A stretch of DNA of 41,637 bases from Gammaproteobacteria bacterium (GTDB lineage Bacteria > Pseudomonadota > Gammaproteobacteria > JACCXJ01). Position numbers and translations under genes: made by a program. Where the stretch lies: assembly GCA_013697045.1 (NCBI GenBank), contig JACCXJ010000021.1:1-41637 (forward strand). The letters are read 5' to 3'. This document shows, piece after piece, positions 8,231 through 15,168 of this stretch; the stretch's first letter is position 1; every line of letters starts with the position of its first letter. A model generated the notes under the pieces. The model searched no databases. It saw only the letters and a program-made list of their open reading frames with translations, and was not told the DNA's origin.

Positions 8231-9973
8231 ATGTACTTGTGTCGCCAAACGTCATCCATCTGGTTGCGAAGGTCTGTCGGGTTAGCCGCCTGGCTCTTGC
8301 TGGCGCCGGTGGCGGAAGCCCAGCGCACGTACACGCCCATCCCGCTGGATAACCCCAATCCTCAGGCGGATGCCCGCTTTGCCGAGGCGGTGGCCGGTAT
8401 CGGGGATGTGAACGGCGATGGTGTGACGGACCTCCTGGTGGGGGCGCCTTTTCAAATCCTAGGCGGCAACCTCAACCAGGGCCGCGCCTTCGTCTTCAGC
8501 GGTGCCAATCGCAGCCTCCTCGTCACCCTCGATCACCCCGCCCCCCAGGGGCTCGCCTTGTTTGGCTCCGCGGTCGCCGGGGCGGGGGATGTGAACCGCG
8601 ACGGCCGGGCAGATCTCCTGGTGGGGGCGCCCGGTCAGAGAGTGGGCGGCCGTGCCGACCAGGGCCAGGCCTACGTCTTGAGCGGCGCCGATGGCCGCCT
8701 CCTCCTTACCTTCGATAACCCCATCCCTCAGGCGGAAGCCGCCTTCGGCGCCGCGGTCGCCGGTGCGGGGGATGTGAACGGCGATGGCGCGCCCGACCTT
8801 TTGGTGGGGGCACCCGAGCAAGACGTGGGTTCTAGTTCTAACGGGGGCCAGGCCTTTGTCTTCAGCGGCGCCGATGGCCGCCTCCTCCTCACCCTGGACG
8901 ATCCATCATTCAACTGCTGCGGCTTTGGCCGCCCGTTGGCCGGGGCCGGGGATGTGAACGGCGACGGCGCGCCCGACCTGCTGGTGGGGGATGACTTTCA
9001 GGGGGTCCATGTCTTCAGCGGCGCCGATGGGAGCGTCCTCCGCACCCTCGATAGACCCCCGGGTGCTGGCTCCTTTGGCGAGGCTCTGGCCGGTATCGGG
9101 GACGTGAACGGCGACGGCTCGCCCGACCTCGTGGTGGGGGCGCCCGGAACCTCCGCGGCTGGCGAACTACAGCAGGGCCGGGCCTTTGTCTTCAGCGGTG
9201 CCGATGCCAGCCTCCTCCGCACCCTCGATCTTCCCATCCCCAACTCGGGTGCCCAGCTTGGCAGCGCGGTGGCCGGCGCCGGGGATGTGAACGGCGATGG
9301 CGTGCCCGATCTCCTTGTGGGGGCGCCCCGTCGAGACCTGGCCGGTGTCGATGGTTCCAGCCAGGGCCAGGCCTTCGTCTTCAGTGGCACCGATGCCAGC
9401 GTGCTTCTCACCCTCGATACCCCGACCCCCGACTCGTTGGCCGGCTTTGGCGAGGTGGTGGCCGGGATCGGGGATGTGGACGGCGATGGCGCGCCTGACT
9501 TCCTCGTGGGGGCGCCCGGTCAAGACGTGGGCGGCCGTGTCCGCCAGGGCCGGGCCTTTGTCTTCGTGAGTGCCCCCGTGCCTGTCGGTCCCGCTGGGGC
9601 CGTGCCTCTCGATCTCGCCTCGACGCAGGTAGCCTGCAATAGCGCCAGGTGCCGGGTCTCCGTCACCTGCAATCTCCCGTCGGCCCTCGGGACCGCGTGC
9701 ACCAACCGGATCGGCCTCTTCGCGCGCGCCCCCAGGCGGCTGGCCGAGGACGCGGCAGGGAAGGCGCCAAGGCGGGTCAGGTTCGCCTTCATCACCGCCA
9801 CCAACGTCCCGCCGGGTCAGACCGCGAACGTACGGCTCAGGCTCACGCCGGCGGGCAAGCGGATCGTCAGGGCGAGCACCACGAAGACGCTCAGGGGCGT
9901 GATCGAGATCAGGAACGCGCCCGGGACCATCATCGACACGACACGGGTAAGGATCAGGCTCAGGCGCAGGTGA
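8231..9973 (+). CDS. Secreted FG-GAP seven-repeat (beta-propeller) protein
   Basis: A 580-residue exported protein. A signal peptide spans residues 1-31 (RRSVGLAAWLLLAPVAEAQ, cleavage near AEA/Q). Seven FG-GAP/VCBS repeats of about 58-65 residues follow (residues about 45-450), each carrying G-D-V-N-x-D-G-x-x-D followed by LLVGAP. The Asp/Asn ladder is an EF-hand-like calcium site. The seventh repeat has GDVDGDGAPD. Seven repeats fit a closed seven-bladed propeller, as in integrin alpha heads. The last about 125 residues form a separate domain with two Cys pairs and a strongly basic end (RVRIRLRRR). The start is fixed by AGGAGGA 7 nt upstream. The role is unknown; surface or extracellular adhesion or scaffolding is plausible. 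Confidence 0.88.
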   Translation: MYLCRQTSSIWLRRSVGLAAWLLLAPVAEAQRTYTPIPLDNPNPQADARFAEAVAGIGDVNGDGVTDLLVGAPFQILGGNLNQGRAFVFSGANRSLLVTLDHPAPQGLALFGSAVAGAGDVNRDGRADLLVGAPGQRVGGRADQGQAYVLSGADGRLLLTFDNPIPQAEAAFGAAVAGAGDVNGDGAPDLLVGAPEQDVGSSSNGGQAFVFSGADGRLLLTLDDPSFNCCGFGRPLAGAGDVNGDGAPDLLVGDDFQGVHVFSGADGSVLRTLDRPPGAGSFGEALAGIGDVNGDGSPDLVVGAPGTSAAGELQQGRAFVFSGADASLLRTLDLPIPNSGAQLGSAVAGAGDVNGDGVPDLLVGAPRRDLAGVDGSSQGQAFVFSGTDASVLLTLDTPTPDSLAGFGEVVAGIGDVDGDGAPDFLVGAPGQDVGGRVRQGRAFVFVSAPVPVGPAGAVPLDLASTQVACNSARCRVSVTCNLPSALGTACTNRIGLFARAPRRLAEDAAGKAPRRVRFAFITATNVPPGQTANVRLRLTPAGKRIVRASTTKTLRGVIEIRNAPGTIIDTTRVRIRLRRR

Positions 9974-10175
9974 CAAGGGCGGGGGATCAATGGCTAGTAC
10001 GGCGGCTACCTGCAGCGCGATCCGCCACATCCCGACAGCCTTCGGTGGAACCGCCCTCGGCGTTCGCCGGAGGCAGGCTTGCTCTAATCTCGCGCAGGCC
10101 CGGTGGCCGAGGCAAGCTCATGAAGGGCCGCTTGCTCCGACTCGTCGACCCGAGTCCTGCCCGGTCCGAGGATAC

Positions 10176-10940
10176 TTAACCGTCTTCGGCCAGGCGTTCG
10201 CTGAAGGTCTCGCAGGCTTGCATGCGGCCGGACTGAAACCCGCGGCGGAACCAGGCCACGCGTTGCTTCGACGACCCATGCGTCCAGGTCTCCGGGTTGA
10301 CGGAACCGCCGCTCTGTCTCTGAATGCGATCGTCGCCGATCGCCGCTGCCGCACCCAGGGCCTCTTCCACGTCACCCTGCTCGAGGATGCCGCGCTGCCT
10401 GGTTGCACTCCCCCACACCCCGGCCAGGCAGTCCGCCTGTAGCTCGAGGCGCACCGAGAGCGCCGCGGCTCGCCCCGGCCGGCTGTTCTGCACGCGCCGG
10501 ACCTCGGCATCGATGCCGAGCAGGTGCTGCACATGATGTCCGATCTCGTGCGCGGTGACGTAGGCCTGGGCGAAATCACCGGGGGCGCCGAAGCGCTGTT
10601 TGAGATCGCGATAGAATCCCAGGTCGATGTAGACCTTCTGATCGAGCGGACAATAGAAGGGCCCCATGGCCGACTCGGCAAACCCGCAGTTGGACCGCAC
10701 AGCGTCGGTGAAGAGCACGAGCTTGGCGTCCTGATAGCGTTTGTCGCTCTGGGGAAATCCCGTATGCCAGGTGCCCTGTACATCATCGAGGACGAATGAC
10801 ACGAAGTCGACGAGCTTCTCCTCCTCGGGTGAGGTCTGGCGGGGAGTCGATGTCCCGCCCGGCAAGGGACTCTCGGGACCTTGGTCGAGCAGGGCCAGGA
10901 AGTCTTGTCCCGTGATGAGACTCACGACCAAGAGTATGAC
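10176..10940 (-). pseudogene. ypfJ: Neutral zinc metallopeptidase (YpfJ family), 3' portion of a gene split by insertion
   Basis: Encodes all but the first 38 residues of a PF04228-type putative metallopeptidase. The visible catalytic features are AHEIGHHVQ (HExxH zinc motif) and a downstream E-x-x-AD (LELQADCLAGVW). The C-terminus is intact (SGRMQACETF and onward). The membrane-anchor start of the protein is missing here. It lies on the same strand at 12491-12611, and joining the two across the 11-bp direct repeat AAGAGTATGAC restores one continuous frame. The remaining frame can only start at TTG 10931, without a ribosome site or full membrane segment, so a functional product is unlikely. 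Insertion is the clearest explanation. Confidence 0.85.
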
Positions 10941-10960
10941 AGCAGGCTTGCGCTACCTCT
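10930..10960. repeat. Left boundary repeat of the cassette array
   Basis: The 11-bp AAGAGTATGAC (target copy) is followed by AGCAGGCTTGCGCTACCTCT. The same 20-mer recurs at 11746-11765 in the middle of the array, and the 11-mer recurs at 12490-12500 (with one change at 11735-11745). It marks the left end of the inserted DNA in the metallopeptidase gene. Confidence 0.85.
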
Positions 10961-11745
10961 TGGTGATTGTGACACCGCCTGCTGTGACATCGCCAATTTC
11001 CCAAATTCGGAAAATGTTGTCTTTCTCTTTGCGGGGGTCATTCCAGAAATGAATTAGTACTGGCTTCCGAAGAATATCAGCTATATCTGTTTCTCGATTA
11101 AGAACCGTAGCATCACCGCCCTTCCCCTGTAAGAAACCAGCTATATCAAAATCAATTACTTCAGTAACCACTATCACGTTCTCTTTAGTAGCAAGGTTAA
11201 ATATAGTGCGAAGCTGGTATGCTTGAGGTATCGCTATTAATGGATCATACGTAACAAATGTCCTTATGACCCAAGCTTTACCACTTCCAGGTACGCTTAG
11301 TTTAAGTACGTTCTTATTAGCATGCGAAGCGGGTTTACTGTAGTTTGGATTGTAGGGTAAAATAATATTACATAGGGCAGCAGGTATGCTGCCTAGAGAA
11401 GGTGTTGTCGTCCTAGTCCAGTGGGTTTCATCTTTATGCCGTGGCGGGTTCAGCCCTTGAGCAATCATTTTGTTCTTATAGGCTTTATTTATTGGGAAAT
11501 GGCAGAACCGTTCTTGACTATCAAAGTGAATAGTCACTTTGCTGAAATTAGCTGACTCACTAGTAGATATCATTAGAAGATCATGCCGCTCGTTAGTCCA
11601 TATACGCCATACGGACGATAAGAACTTGTCTCCTTCAGCCACTACAAAACGACAGGTATTTTGATTTGTAGCTTTCATGAACGAAACTGGACTTGCGCCA
11701 GCGCTGCGAGTCGTGGGAAATAGTTGACATATTGAAGAGTATGAG
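10941..11745 (-). mobile_element. Cassette A: one-ORF insertion unit in the metallopeptidase gene
   Basis: This 805-bp unit starts with AGCAGGCTTGCGCTACCTCT, contains a single minus-strand ORF (10953-11678), and ends in a 54-bp block (11691-11744) that closes with AAGAGTATGAG. It is clearly more AT-rich than the flanking chromosome. No transposase or recombinase is encoded and there are no terminal inverted repeats. It lies head-to-tail with cassette B, which has the same ends. Both lie inside the YpfJ-family gene, bounded by an 11-bp direct repeat. No integron attC core (GTTRRRY/RYYYAAC) was recognised. Confidence 0.7.
10953..11678 (-). CDS. Uncharacterised cassette-borne protein
   Basis: A 241-residue soluble-looking protein with no signal peptide or membrane helix and no family I recognise. 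Its composition (Asn, Lys, Ile, Phe rich) and AT-rich DNA differ from neighbouring genes, which suggests transfer. Visible features are VWRIWTNERHDLLMIS near the N-terminus and HFWNDPRKEKDNIFRIWEIG near the C-terminus, with a repeated xRIWxxx pattern at both ends. The frame extends further upstream through the junction repeat. Met at 11678 is chosen because it is the first start inside the cassette, though no clear ribosome site precedes it. It fills almost the whole cassette, ending 13 bp from the boundary. Confidence 0.55.
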   Translation of the reverse strand: MKATNQNTCRFVVAEGDKFLSSVWRIWTNERHDLLMISTSESANFSKVTIHFDSQERFCHFPINKAYKNKMIAQGLNPPRHKDETHWTRTTTPSLGSIPAALCNIILPYNPNYSKPASHANKNVLKLSVPGSGKAWVIRTFVTYDPLIAIPQAYQLRTIFNLATKENVIVVTEVIDFDIAGFLQGKGGDATVLNRETDIADILRKPVLIHFWNDPRKEKDNIFRIWEIGDVTAGGVTITKR

Positions 11746-11765
11746 AGCAGGCTTGCGCTACCTCT
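11691..11765. repeat. Central 75-bp junction repeat between cassettes A and B
   Basis: This is the only complete copy of the junction sequence: ACTTGCGCCAGCGCTGCG, a TAGTTGACA stretch, AAGAGTATGAG, then AGCAGGCTTGCGCTACCTCT. Its first 54 bp match 12446-12499 with only a handful of differences, and its last part matches the left boundary at 10930-10960. The motif CTTGCGC is directly repeated at both ends of the site. This half-full-half arrangement is what tandem site-specific integration of circular units would leave. Confidence 0.85.
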
Positions 11766-11838
11766 GTCTGATGGTTCTGTGAAAGTTATGCCGATAAGGA
11801 AAAGAGATTGCGCTTGAGGGGCCGAAAAGCTAATGACA

Positions 11839-12396
11839 TCAAGTGGCGGCAGCACATGATGGACAGACCTCGGGTGTTCCATTACGCGCGAACGCTAAGC
11901 CACACAACTTGCACGGGTGTAGCGCAACGCCCACTGCGACGGCGTAGCCAGCACCGAAAGCGGTTCCCGATTCAGCCTTAAGTTCAAGGTCAGCGTACTT
12001 GAAGCGAAAGGACGGACCGTCTAACACGAGTTGTAAGTCGATGTTGTGGTACTTGGCATAGGTGATGGCACCACTTTGGGCGCCGCATATGGAAACAATA
12101 ATGCCCTTCACTGAAGAGTCTGCGCCCAGCCTTTGTGCAAGATCGTCGATCGTGGACTTGAGCACTTTGACATGCCACAGCTTAATAGAATAGCGTAGGT
12201 GCTTGCACTCGACTACAACGAGCGTGTGCGGGGATGTGTTTCTATCGACAAAGGAGACGTCAAGCTGATGCCGAACTCCGGAAATACCAACACGGCGATT
12301 ACGACTACCGCCGCGCACGTCGGAGGCGTCTCGATTCCGCAGGAGCGTCCGCGCGAGTTCTGCGACAAGCTCCTCATAACGTGCTGATTCGCTCAT
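11839..12396 (-). CDS. PD-(D/E)XK (Mrr-like) nuclease-domain protein with C-terminal zinc ribbon
   Basis: A 185-residue protein. An N-terminal helix (YEELVAELARTLL) is followed by a restriction-endonuclease-like fold: RHQLDVSF supplies the catalytic Asp, and LVVVECKHL supplies the E-x-K pair. Then come WHVKVLKSTIDDLA and VKGIIVS, which fit the Mrr/PD-(D/E)XK core. The C-terminus has CKLCGLAF and CPSC, a four-Cys zinc ribbon. This architecture is typical of nucleases in restriction or anti-phage contexts, but the target is unknown. Met at 12396 is preferred (GGGGGCG about 10 nt upstream); an in-frame ATG at 12423 is possible. It is the sole gene of cassette B. Confidence 0.7.
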   Translation of the reverse strand: MSESARYEELVAELARTLLRNRDASDVRGGSRNRRVGISGVRHQLDVSFVDRNTSPHTLVVVECKHLRYSIKLWHVKVLKSTIDDLAQRLGADSSVKGIIVSICGAQSGAITYAKYHNIDLQLVLDGPSFRFKYADLELKAESGTAFGAGYAVAVGVALHPCKLCGLAFARNGTPEVCPSCAAAT

Positions 12397-12445
12397 GCTG
12401 ATGCTACGCCCCCAGGGAACCATGTGACATCAACTAGATAGTGAG

Positions 12446-12500
12446 ACTTGCGCTAGCGCTGCGGGTCGGGTGGAATAGTTGACACATAGAAGAGTATGAC
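12446..12500. repeat. Right boundary repeat of the cassette array
   Basis: A block beginning ACTTGCGCTAGCGCTGCG and ending in AAGAGTATGAC, aligned without gaps to 11691-11745. The terminal 11-mer is the second copy of the target duplication flanking the whole insertion. Beyond it (12501) the metallopeptidase coding frame resumes. Confidence 0.85.
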
Positions 12501-12611
12501 CACCCCGCCGAGCCCGAGGCGGGCGCCTGCCGGATACCGGCGGGCTCCCGGCGCGCCTTCGTCACGCCGGTCTTCCAGGTTGGCGCTGCGCTCACCGCGT
12601 CTCCAACGCAT
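12491..12611 (-). pseudogene. ypfJ: 5' portion of the interrupted YpfJ-family metallopeptidase gene
   Basis: Reading the minus strand from ATG 12611 gives the family N-terminus MRWRRGERSANLEDRR, then a Gly/Ala/Arg stretch leading into a membrane segment (LGLGGVVIL). It runs in frame across the 11-bp repeat into LVVSLITGQDFLALLDQ at 10931. AGGT lies 9 nt before the ATG. It is too short for the frame track but is clearly the missing start of the gene at 10176-10940. The vapC-like gene ends only 53 bp upstream, so the metallopeptidase gene was probably transcribed from the same direction. Confidence 0.85.
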
Positions 12612-12664
12612 GTCGATCGTACCTGCTCGTTACAATGCCTCTGTTGCACCCCGTACGCGTATCG

Positions 12665-13099
12665 TCACGCGAGGAATGGGTTGCGCACCCGCACCGACCC
12701 GTACAGGCGGTCGTGCTGAAAATCCTCCGAAACGATCTCGTCAAGGCCGAAGTATTCGGCATAGGCCCAAAGGTGCGCGTCGAACCACGAGAGCCGATAG
12801 GCTGCAGCACCTCTGAGAGCGCCGCGAACGATGCCTTCGGTGGGATAGAGAATGTCGAATTGCATGAGCAATTCCTCGGCCTCGCGCCGGGCATCGTCGG
12901 GACTGAGCAGGGGTAGGCCATTCGCTGTGGGACGTGCGACGGCCGCCACGAATTCTACGATGGCCTGATAAGGTACCCGCAAGCTGCCTTGCGCGATGCC
13001 CGTGCGCAGCAATTCGGTCGCGATCTGCCGTTTGCGAGGAAAGCGGGCGTCGAAGCGGTAGACGAGGACATTAGTGTCCACCAACGAGGCCACGGTCAT
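12665..13099 (-). CDS. vapC: PIN-domain toxin (VapC-type ribonuclease)
   Basis: A 144-residue PIN-domain protein. Asp8 in SLVDTNVLVY is the first acidic residue. The second acidic position is in AIVEFVAA, and the third/fourth are in SWFDAHLWAYAEYFG and IVSEDFQHDR. These are the conserved metal-binding residues of VapC endoribonucleases, which cleave tRNA or rRNA when free of antitoxin. AGGAGCTCT precedes ATG 13099. Its start overlaps the 3' end of the AbrB-type antitoxin gene by 29 bp, a typical coupled toxin-antitoxin layout. Confidence 0.88.
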   Translation of the reverse strand: MTVASLVDTNVLVYRFDARFPRKRQIATELLRTGIAQGSLRVPYQAIVEFVAAVARPTANGLPLLSPDDARREAEELLMQFDILYPTEGIVRGALRGAAAYRLSWFDAHLWAYAEYFGLDEIVSEDFQHDRLYGSVRVRNPFLA

Positions 13100-13361
13100 A
13101 GAGCTCCTGCCGGGTCCACCCGCGTTCTGCGGCCGGCTTTAGAGGGTGTGCCGCTTCGCGATCACGCTGGCGTGCCGTCGCCTGATCGAAGAGCTTCAGG
13201 CGTTCATGGGCTTGCATACCGGAACGTTTGTTCTTGGCAGGGACGACACGCACCGCCTCGCCGGCTGGGACCCAATCGACTTCGTCGCCCGGCCGGATCC
13301 CGAACTGGTCCGCGACCGCTTTGGGGATCGTCACTTGAAGCTTGCTGGTCACTCTGCCCAC
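13071..13361 (-). CDS. vapB: AbrB/MazE-type antitoxin (VapB)
   Basis: A 96-residue protein starting with GTG. Residues 1-45 are a SpoVT/AbrB swapped-hairpin DNA-binding domain (RVTSKLQVTIPKAVADQFG, IRPGDEVDWV, VRVVPA). The C-terminal half (HERLKLFDQATARQRDRE and onward) should wrap the PIN toxin. It overlaps the toxin gene and is presumably an autorepressor of the pair. No operator palindrome was obvious just upstream. It follows the TPR gene by about 60 bp on the same strand. Confidence 0.85.
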   Translation of the reverse strand: MGRVTSKLQVTIPKAVADQFGIRPGDEVDWVPAGEAVRVVPAKNKRSGMQAHERLKLFDQATARQRDREAAHPLKPAAERGWTRQELYDRGLVGGH

Positions 13362-13423
13362 AATCCGTACTCTAGCAAGGACAGCATCCTTGTCAAAGAC
13401 GAGTCCGGACCTGTTTCGATAGG

Positions 13424-13765
13424 CTAAGTCGGGGCGTTCTTCTCTCCCGCGCGCCGCAGCCGTTTCAGGAATACCGCCATCTCCTTCGCGGCTTGCAAGT
13501 CTCCGCGGCCCTCGGCGGCCGCGATACCGCGTTCGTAGACCATGGCCGCCTCCTCGATCCGGCCGGTCCGGACCAAGGCCTGGGCGTAGTGTTTCCAGGC
13601 GGCGGAATAGCCGGGATCGAGCGTGACGGCGGCCTCCAGATGTAAGACAGCCTCTTGGATCCGCCCGGCGTCGAGATAGCCCCGCCCGAGACCGAAACGC
13701 AGGAGGGCGCTGTCCTGCCCCTGCTTAAGCAGTCTCTCCAATGCCTCCAAGCGGTTGCCGGCCAT
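13424..13765 (-). CDS. Small tetratricopeptide-repeat protein
   Basis: A 113-residue soluble protein with about two TPR units. One runs around LLRFGLGRGYLDAGRIQEAVLHLEAAVTLDP and the next around AAWKHYAQALVRTGRIEEAAMVYERGI, followed by a basic C-terminal helix. TPR proteins mediate protein contacts; the partner is unknown. GAGAG lies about 6 nt before ATG 13765. It begins 36 bp after the ntrX stop, so it probably belongs to the DUF4390-ntrY-ntrX transcript. A longer open frame continues upstream but is only the opposite reading of ntrX. Confidence 0.8.
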   Translation of the reverse strand: MAGNRLEALERLLKQGQDSALLRFGLGRGYLDAGRIQEAVLHLEAAVTLDPGYSAAWKHYAQALVRTGRIEEAAMVYERGIAAAEGRGDLQAAKEMAVFLKRLRRAGEKNAPT

Positions 13766-13800
13766 AGATCTCTCATGATAAGCGTCTGAGACATCGGCGC

Positions 13801-15168
13801 CTAACTCGCCGAGACCTGTTTCGGATCGATCCCGAGGGCGCGCAGTTTGCGATACAGGTGCGTGCGCTCCAGCCCGACGCGGTTCGCGACGCGGCTGATG
13901 CTGCCCCCGGCGACTTGCAGTTGATACTCGAAATAGGCGCGCTCGAACTGCTCGCGCGCCTCTCGGAGCGGGCGGTCGAAGCTCGGCACCGGCTCGACGC
14001 TCGGTGTATTGGGCCGCACGCCCAGGGCCGCGTCGATCTCGGGGGCCTCGATGAGCGCCCCGCTGCCCAGGATGAGCAGGCGCTGCACGAGGTTCTTGAG
14101 CTCCCGCACATTGCCGGGCCAGCCATAGGCGCGCAGGCGCTTCTGAGCCGCCAGGCTGAAACGCCGGCGCGGCAGTCCCTCCTGTGACGGGAAGCGCTCC
14201 GCGTAGTAGTCGAGGAGGTCCGCGATGTCCTCGGGGTGGTCCCGTAGCGGGGGGATCCGGAGCGAGACCACGTTGAGATGGTAGTAGAGGTCGTCCCGGA
14301 CCCGCCCGGTCTGGACGAATTCCAAGAGGTTGTGGCGGGTGGCCGCCACGATGCGGACATCGACATGGACCGGGTCGCGCCCCCCGACGCGCAGGAAGGA
14401 TTGATGCTCGAGGGCGCTCAGGAGCCGCGCCTGCAGGCCCAGATCGAGATCGGCGATGTCCTTGAGGAGCAGGGTTCCGCCGTTGGCCTTCTCGAGAGAG
14501 CCGAAGTGGACCGTGCCGCGGTCCTCGCTCCCGAAGAGCTCGGCGCCGGGGTTCTCGGTGGCGAGCCCGGCCACGGCCACGGTGACGAACGGCGCCGCGG
14601 CCCTCGGGCTCTGGTCGTGGAGATAGCGCGCCAGGACTTCTTTGCCGGTGCCCGGCTCGCCGGCGATGAAGACCGAGGTCGGGTGCGAGGCGATGCGCCG
14701 CAACTGCTCGCGCAGGAGCGACATCGCCGGGCCGCTCCCGATGGGTTCGGCGGCCAGCGCGGCACGCGCCCGGAGCCCGATGTTCTCGCGGCGCAGCGCC
14801 GCCGCTTCGAGGGCCCGCCGGATGGTCAGGAGCAGCTTGGCCGTCGACAGGGGCTTCTCGATGAAGTCGTAGGCCCCGAGGCGGGTGGCCTCGACGGCGG
14901 TCTCGACCGTAGCGTGACCGGACATCATGACCACGGGGCTGTCCTCGGCATCGTCCCGCGACCACTCCTTGAGGAGCGAGATGCCGTCCTCGTCCGGCAT
15001 CCAGATGTCGAGCAGGATGAGGTCCGGCCGGCGCGCGCGGCGTGCGGCGCGGGCCTCCGCGGCGTTGTGGGCTGTCGAGACCTCGAAGCCCTCGTCACCC
15101 AGGATCTCGCGCAACAGGCCCAGGATGTCCGGTTCGTCATCCACGACCAGGATCTGGCCGGCGCTCAT
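13801..15168 (-). CDS. ntrX: NtrX-family response regulator with AAA+ and Fis-type HTH domains, degenerate ATPase motifs
   Basis: A 455-residue regulator. The receiver domain spans 1-120 (acidic pair D10/D11, phospho-acceptor D54, LLDIWMPDEDG). The sigma54-type AAA+ domain spans about 140-365 with intact Walker A GEPGTGKE (170-177) and arginine region VRDDLYYHLNVV. The HTH lies near 415-455 (ISRVANRVGLERTHLYRKL). Two key motifs are altered. The GAFTGA loop that contacts sigma54 reads GTVHFG, and the Walker B acidic pair reads KD within GGTLLLKDIADL instead of DE. ATP hydrolysis and sigma54 activation may therefore be lost. The ATG overlaps the ntrY stop (ATGA), so the pair is translationally coupled. 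Confidence 0.9.
   Translation of the reverse strand: MSAGQILVVDDEPDILGLLREILGDEGFEVSTAHNAAEARAARRARRPDLILLDIWMPDEDGISLLKEWSRDDAEDSPVVMMSGHATVETAVEATRLGAYDFIEKPLSTAKLLLTIRRALEAAALRRENIGLRARAALAAEPIGSGPAMSLLREQLRRIASHPTSVFIAGEPGTGKEVLARYLHDQSPRAAAPFVTVAVAGLATENPGAELFGSEDRGTVHFGSLEKANGGTLLLKDIADLDLGLQARLLSALEHQSFLRVGGRDPVHVDVRIVAATRHNLLEFVQTGRVRDDLYYHLNVVSLRIPPLRDHPEDIADLLDYYAERFPSQEGLPRRRFSLAAQKRLRAYGWPGNVRELKNLVQRLLILGSGALIEAPEIDAALGVRPNTPSVEPVPSFDRPLREAREQFERAYFEYQLQVAGGSISRVANRVGLERTHLYRKLRALGIDPKQVSAS

Larger units (their letters stand above)
11746..12500 (-). mobile_element. Cassette B: one-ORF insertion unit carrying a PD-(D/E)XK nuclease
   Basis: This 755-bp unit has the same left end (AGCAGGCTTGCGCTACCTCT) and the same right-end block (12446-12500, closing with AAGAGTATGAC) as cassette A. 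It holds one minus-strand ORF, in the same orientation as cassette A's ORF. There is no recombinase gene and no terminal inverted repeat. The two cassettes share ends but not cargo, as expected for units mobilised by an enzyme acting in trans on the repeat. Confidence 0.7.

Noticed and set aside
8380-9560. CRISPR-like regularly spaced repeats
   Set aside because: The periodic DNA repeats encode FG-GAP protein repeats in one frame and are longer and more variable than CRISPR units.
10953-11882. Longer version of the cassette A protein starting at 11882
   Set aside because: The extra 68 codons cross the junction repeat and run into cassette B, so they are chance open sequence.
10930-12500. Integron cassettes with attC sites
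   Set aside because: The layout is similar, but I could not find GTTRRRY/RYYYAAC cores with paired arms in the junction repeat. Left as an unassigned element until a covariance search is run.
13424-14965. 513-codon minus-strand frame
   Set aside because: Its first part is an off-frame reading of ntrX with Arg/Pro/Ala-rich low-information sequence. Only the last 113 codons are a real TPR gene.
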